Origin: Brachypodium distachyon
Lineage: Eukaryota > Streptophyta > Magnoliopsida > Poales > Poaceae
Assembly: GCF_000005505.3 (NCBI RefSeq)
Contig: NC_016135.3
Location: forward strand, 1,078,001-1,142,000
Direction: 5' to 3'
Length of the DNA: 64,000 nucleotides
The notes below the pieces were generated by a model that had not been told where the DNA came from, did no database searches, and worked only from the letters and a program-made list of their open reading frames with translations. Each line of letters starts with the position of its first letter. Position 1 is the first letter of the stretch. Positions 58,462-64,000 of the stretch are shown piece by piece. A program made the translations under genes and the position numbers.

Positions 58462-59361
58462 TGCATGCATGTAAGATGCATTCATGCAGTTTTAGAGAAA
58501 AAGAAACAAAGTTATTTTTAAAATTTAAAACGTTTTATAGCTTCAACCGTGTATCCGAATCACGATCCGTTTGCACCGCTGGATTCGTATCGACGAGGGC
58601 TTCAAAACTAAATCCCACTCAGGTGTGTTTCGACAAACTTTTTTCGACATCTTAGGTTACCAGGAAAAGTTATCATTCTATTTTGAAAGAAGTTGTCATG
58701 TGATGACTTGTTACTAACACAGTGGCAATTTCATAAATTACTGGATGGCAACTCCATATACTATGAGGTGATAACTTCAGTGCATAAATGACGATCCTAT
58801 TTTCGATGAAGTTACCAAGAAATATACGGATAAACCATTCTAAAACATAGATCACACACTAACTTTGCATGCATGCATGTACATGCAAGCAAAACTGTGT
58901 GTCATTTAATGTTGATTAATATAAGAAATTGTAAGTGATATATAGCTCAGGCCGTCTATCCGGTTCATATTCCCATTTCATCGTGTCGAACTCTTTTGTT
59001 ACCGTGTGCTGATACACAAGTTACCAAACTACTCCGAAAGAAGTTACCACGTGAACTATGTGGCAACTTTATTATCAACAGGTTGGCAATTTTAGTACAC
59101 AAACTTTAGTCTTCTTTTTGTATGAAATTACCACGTGGCAACTTCATATATTACAGGGTGACAACTTTATATATTTCAAAATGACAATTTTTAAGACGAA
59201 AAAAAAGTTATTGAAAGATATCAATACAGGATCTGGTTTCGAAGATCTCATCGAAACAAAATTAACTGTGAAGACGGATTGTAAATCGGATATACGGGTT
59301 TGAGAGATATAACATTTTGAAATTTCCTTTCGAAAAAACATAAAAGGACATGCATGCATGC
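58462..59361. mobile_element. Long inverted-repeat (foldback-like) DNA element
   Basis: The left 160 bp and the complement of the right 160 bp align loosely but throughout: GCATGCATG ends, then 'TTCAA.CCGT.TATCCGA' against 'CTCAAACCCGTATATCCGA', and 'TCG.CGAGGGCTTC' against 'TCGATGAGATCTTC'. The middle contains many short copies of 'AAGTTACCA' and 'GGCAACTT'. This is the design of a Mutator-like or foldback element without transposase. Target duplication not determined. Confidence 0.55.
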
Positions 59362-60466
59362 AGACTCCGCGTGCCTCCGCTCTGCTGTACGCGCTGACCT
59401 GACGCGGGCACGTTGGCGCCCTATTTGCAGATTCACTAGCATTAGGTGTACTTACTGCATGTACTGAACATCACAGGTGCTAGTAAAAACTACTACTGCA
59501 TGATGATGGCATGAGATTTGCAGTAAAAGAAAGTAGTAACGTGATCAAAGAGAAAAAAAAACACTAAAAGGCATCTCGGCATGATCAGTTACCATGCACG
59601 TCAATAGTGCTGGCTGCTTTTCAAGTTTAGGGTAAAGTCGAAACCTCCCTCCAGATTAATTAACCGCACCCGTTCCAAGGTTAAAGAAGCGGCCACATGA
59701 TGGTAGATTCCGTTTTCCACGTGGAATGTTCACACATCGATCAAAGCTACTGTGTGTGACCACCACTCATGTTCTCTTACCTTTCTTTCTCGTTTAATAA
59801 ACTTCACATACCTTCAAATTATGTGTTCCATTGCAAAATGCATCGAGCCTACCGACATGAGGTTTTCTTTTAGAAAACAAAGCAATGCATACATTGATAA
59901 TCTTTGTTGAAGCACTCTAGGTATTATAATATTATTCCACAGACAAGTCACAAGTGCACTGGATTCACAAATTTCATAGAAGATTGTTTTATATTCACAA
60001 ATCTCAGAGTAGATTAAGGCTAGCTAGTCATCGTTTCGTAGTTATAATCAGTGTCGAACGCAAGGCTCAAATACATAGTGTTCCTACCGAGTAACGAGAC
60101 ATCCTTTTAACGATACAGCAAGGAGGCTGGAGGCCTGAGCTCTTTTTATATTTTACAACCAACATTTGAGCAAGTAGAATAATGTAAAGCAAGTATCCAT
60201 CTTGAGATATCATCCTACTTATCCATCTTCAAACAAGTAGCCAGCTGGTAAGGGTAAACGTGTCCTTCCTTGGCATGGCATCCTACTGAAGCAGTAGTAA
60301 ACCTTTGTGAGCAGCTGCAAACATCTGGAGGTGCCAAAAACAAACTAGGCCATTGATGCTTGGAGTATTTCACATATTTTTATATAGTGAGGACAGGCGT
60401 GCTATTTGCTACATACCCTGTGTCTTGTCATAACCTCGAAAAATTCTTTACCGTGCCCACGGTACG
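59362..60466. other. Intergenic, 3' flank of the AAR2-like gene
   Basis: AT-rich, no coding frames. It probably includes the 3' UTR of the gene that ends at 60467. Confidence 0.35.
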
Positions 60467-63400
60467 TTACGACCCATCCATTTCAACAACCACAGGAGCA
60501 AACTGCATTCGGAACAAAAGAAGAATCTCAAATGAGTGAAGCAAAAGGAAGTGTTCTCTAGAGCTTAAATGATCCAACTTACCTCATCATCTTCATCGAT
60601 AAGGTTTGCTGCATTGTTCTCAAGATCCCATCCGAATGTGGTCTCTAGAAGCGTTTTTAGTTCTCTAGCCTGGATATGACAGGAAGATGTTAGAAATATT
60701 AACGGTCTTAGAATTTCTCCGCAAAGTTCACAACAAGATGGATGACTAGTAGATAACTCAAGCGGATACTTGTGCGAGCAGAAAATTCGGTCCTGAACTT
60801 TTTCTGCAGCAGCAGTGAGGCCACTCAATTGATTGAATCAGTGTATTTTGTTCTCTGTGCTCTAGATATGGCATTGTCTTCCATTTTCTTCAGGGTACAT
60901 TCTTCACACAAAAGGAAAATCCTAAAACTTGAATTCAAGCACATGATATTGTAACTTACTTCCAATTTACTGGTCCAAAAGTTCACCATTTCTGGATGTT
61001 AATCCAGTGGTCTTAAATAACTAGATCGAGCATGAGCTACTTAGATAGCAGAGAACAGGAAGTCCGGTACCAATGCCAACTCGTAACTGTGATGTGCATT
61101 GTGCAATGAACATGTCAATTGTCAACTAATACATGAAAAATATTTGCTGAGAAAGATTGTCTAATGATTGGAGTAATTTTAAATTAGTCAAATTGATTTG
61201 TAATTGACTGAGGATTTCCATAATTGATTCAAAGCTTTCCAAATTAGCCACGATGTGAAACTAATGGGATTGATTCATACCTAAAGGGGTTTTCATAACT
61301 GATGGGGTCGGGGCAGCTGGGTATACGGTATTACCAGCAGCATTGGTGTAAAAAATAATGTGATGTACATCATACATCATTGAAGTGACGTGAGACGTTA
61401 GATTTAGCCAGTTGGACTGCTGAGATTTATTGGATCTGCCACGACTCATGCTTTTAAGTTTTCATAGTAGCACAAATAGAGGTAGAGATGCAAAGTTAAA
61501 GCCCAAGTACAGAATTGCTGACGGGGCATGTGTAAACAATTAAAGGAGAAGGTTTAAAAAAATGCTAACCCGTGACAGAAGGTCTCCATCCACAACTGGA
61601 GCTTCAAGTATTACTGACAAGAAATCCTGATGATATCAGTTAAGAGAAATCAATTATGTGAGTAGAATAAGTTATTAAGCTCCTAGCTATACTTCTAAGC
61701 AAATTATTTCACACAGAAGATAATTCAAATAGATGATATCAAACACTCCCTCCGTCCCATATTAAGTGCCTTTCTATTACATATATATAGATGCTTTTTA
61801 GGCATAAATACATTCATATTTGGGCAAATTTGAGTCACTTAATATGGGACGGAGGGAGTATTTGGACATGTTTGTCAATAACTTTGATCATTCTGCGATC
61901 ACAATCTAAAATATTACAGGAAACACAATCAACATTGATAATATTTTTGTTTGTGTATTTTATTAATATATGAGCCATTTTTAGAACACTGAAAGCGCAA
62001 AAAGAGAGAATTAGACACTAGGGGAAAACGGCAAGGCTTGGTGCACCATATTAAGACTTGGAACTACACAAAAAAAAAACTGTAGCATGGCATGATGAAT
62101 AGTTGAACAAGATCATTCCAAAGTAAAGCATGAAAGTGAAATGGTGAAGGAAGTGTTCATCTAGCTAGATTTATCAAAGTACAGTTATTAAGTTCCAAAA
62201 AATTAATGACGTGAGTAGAATACGTGGACCATCGAACTCGTCCGATAATCTTGATATATTGGGAGAAACTAATTTCACTGTGAAGCCACATCAAATATTT
62301 ATCTTTAGCAGGATGCATAATTAGATATCCAACAAACCAACAGGATTATTCACACCAAGGCCAGTAGGCCCCAGATGTGTAGTGCATCTTGAGGGCTGTA
62401 CAGTTTTCTTTTCTTTGTTTTCATGTTGTTTGTTTTGTTTTATTTTCGAGGTCGTCAGAGCCGAGCGCTCCCTGCTTTTGGTCATTCTATGCTTGTTTTC
62501 CCTTCTATAAAGCAAAGAAGTGCATGCTTATGCATATTCTAGAACATTTACGACAAATTACCTTGGAAAGACGGTACAGAAATATGTCTCTTGAAAACCA
62601 TGCTTCATCCAGAAACAAAGAGTTGCCCTTGTCCTCAATACTTCTGGACTCATGTGTACGTAGAAAGCCATGCTTGAATTGATAGTAAATAACCCTAATA
62701 AACTGCACGCAACAAAAAGTGACATGCAGATATCTGTTAGTCTTAAGGCTTGACTACATTTGCCCTGCAAAACGATATAAAGAATGCTTCAGCTACAAAT
62801 ATAACCAATAGAAGGTCATAAAATACCTTTACAAACATGTTTGTCCTTGTGTGAAGGGGCTGCCAGGGAGAAAGAAACAAGGAGTCACGTAAAAGTATAA
62901 TGAGATATATTGCACAGTGCATTTGTGGTTATGTGCAATACTGTAATACATCAAAAAGAGGGTAGCATCAAGTATCAAATCCAGCACATTGGTGATTTCT
63001 TCCCATCCATTTTCCCATACTCCCCTTCTCAAAAGACCGAGTGCCTATTTGGACGAGTGGTACTTTTTTGTGTGAGTTTGAACTAAATACAGAAGCTCCC
63101 TAAATAACTACCCCAATCCAAACACCCCACAAAGTCAAACTATTGGTAATGAGCTGTTAAAACTAAGAACGCAGCATATTCACTGAATTTGGTTGACTCA
63201 CATATAGAAGCAGTAACTCAGTCTCATCAAGATATGCTGTGATGGTAATTCAAGATACAAACTTGATAACTAGCCTAGGTTATCTCGCTTCTTTAAGAAA
63301 AGAAGAAAAAAAGGCTGGTTGCTAGCAAGGGACTGATAGTGCAAAATGTCAAACCAAGCAAAGGTTATAAAGGACTAAACGAGAAATACAGCTGACATTG

Positions 63401-63951
63401 TATTTAGAAGTTTAGCACAACTGTGAAGATATTTAGGTAATATTTCCTGAACAGAATACCACCAGGTTTTCATAAACTGTTATGGGGCAGTAAACCGTAA
63501 CCTGATTAGTTCTAGTTTTCACCAAAAAATCTGCTTGACTTCTCGAATTTGAAATTAGAATTCTTTGGCTTCGAACTTTGTTTGGGATCCAAAGGGATAA
63601 ATAATAATAATACAAGTACTCGAATAGAAGATGGAGTCATTTGGGGAACTGAATCAGGCCAGTGTTCTGAACACCAAGCCATGCTTGCTGGTTTAGTTTA
63701 TTGGCTGGCTGGTAAACCAGCTGCTACCTTATATTTCAGAACACTGAAGTGGATACTATAGAGGAAGTGGATTGTCCTAAAAGAACACAGAGGAAGTGAA
63801 CATATAATTTTTAACCACCACTATTTGAAGAGCAAGACTAAGAATGCTGTTTGAGATTAAACAAATCATTAGTACTTACAGCTTCACTACAGCTTAAAAG
63901 AAGACTGATTAATGCTTTCCATTGCATAAATGCCTCCAATGACTGCCCCAT
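60467..63951 (-). CDS. AAR2 splicing factor family protein, C-terminal part
   Basis: Six minus-strand exons, all with GT-AG borders and whole-codon lengths: 63880-63951 (MGQSLEAFMQWKALISLLLS), 62827-62859 (PLHTRTNMFVK), 62562-62702 (FIRVIYYQFKHGFL ... LFLDEAWFSRDIFLYRL), 61570-61626 (DFLSVILEAPVVDGDLLSR), 60583-60669 (ARELKTLLETTFGWDLENNA) and 60467-60502 (FAPVVVEMDGS, stop TAA). Together they give 141 residues matching the C-terminal helical domain of plant AAR2 proteins, by recall. AAR2 assists assembly of the U5 snRNP by binding Prp8. The N-terminal exons lie beyond the right edge; the family is about 390 residues long. No lesion is visible. One Stowaway MITE sits in the intron above the 61570 exon. 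Confidence 0.92.
61744..61860. mobile_element. Stowaway MITE in an AAR2 intron
   Basis: CTCCCTCCGTCCCATATTAA ... TTAATATGGGACGGAGGGAG-TA, about 117 bp. The left TA has changed to CA. It lies between the exons at 61570-61626 and 62562-62702. Confidence 0.9.
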
Positions 63952-64000
63952 CTACACAACTCAAATACATTAGAGAATCGTGTAATATAATAAATAAGAT

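Overview
The window looks like nuclear DNA of a grass, most likely a pooid (Brachypodium or Triticeae type). No ribosomal or organellar genes are seen. The signs are introns with GT-AG borders, a GC-rich LRR receptor kinase gene, at least ten TA-flanked Stowaway MITEs with 'CTCCCTCC' ends, an Au-type SINE, LINE tails, copia- and gypsy-type LTR fragments, and a grass-specific DUF1668-like gene pair. The species is an inference; no search was run.

Only a few genes look intact. On the minus strand these are an LRR receptor-like kinase of the RCH1/RGI type (50.27-53.87 kb, one phase-1 intron) and the last six coding exons of an AAR2-type splicing factor gene that enters from the right edge (60.47-63.95 kb). 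A DUF1668-like gene at 27.86-28.95 kb is complete. A second copy at 32.31-33.47 kb is open but has lost its normal C-terminus.

The rest of the genic content is decayed. From left to right: a plant S26-type (inner-membrane-protease-like) gene with five recognisable exons, a frameshift and a stop codon (2.17-5.90 kb); a 5'-truncated fatty acid amide hydrolase gene with nine exons, three frame errors and an LTR element in its last intron (14.42-19.52 kb); an N-terminal CNL resistance-gene fragment (25.19-25.68 kb); a divergent DnaK-type Hsp70 relic cut by a Tourist-like MITE and ending in half a Stowaway (34.25-36.06 kb); and a nearly full-length RPS2-like CNL gene with two frameshifts and a late stop codon (37.37-40.18 kb).

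Transposon traffic explains much of the remainder: a solo LTR inside a LINE relic at the left edge, a LINE 3' half inside an older repeat family (9.5-11.1 kb), a hAT-like element (13.3-14.3 kb), and a non-autonomous retroposon with a perfect 15-bp target duplication (22.9-24.3 kb). To these add a gypsy gag remnant between the two DUF1668-like copies, a truncated LINE with a perfect 16-bp target duplication (47.8-48.1 kb), a retroposon whose target duplication has decayed only by transitions (56.6-57.3 kb), and a long-inverted-repeat element (58.5-59.4 kb). The 3' flank of the receptor kinase gene is duplicated about 3.6 kb downstream, with a breakpoint beside the stop codon. I saw no CRISPR, operon, tRNA or rRNA gene, and no evidence of a new biochemical system. 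The main interest is the record of gene death, duplication and insertion.
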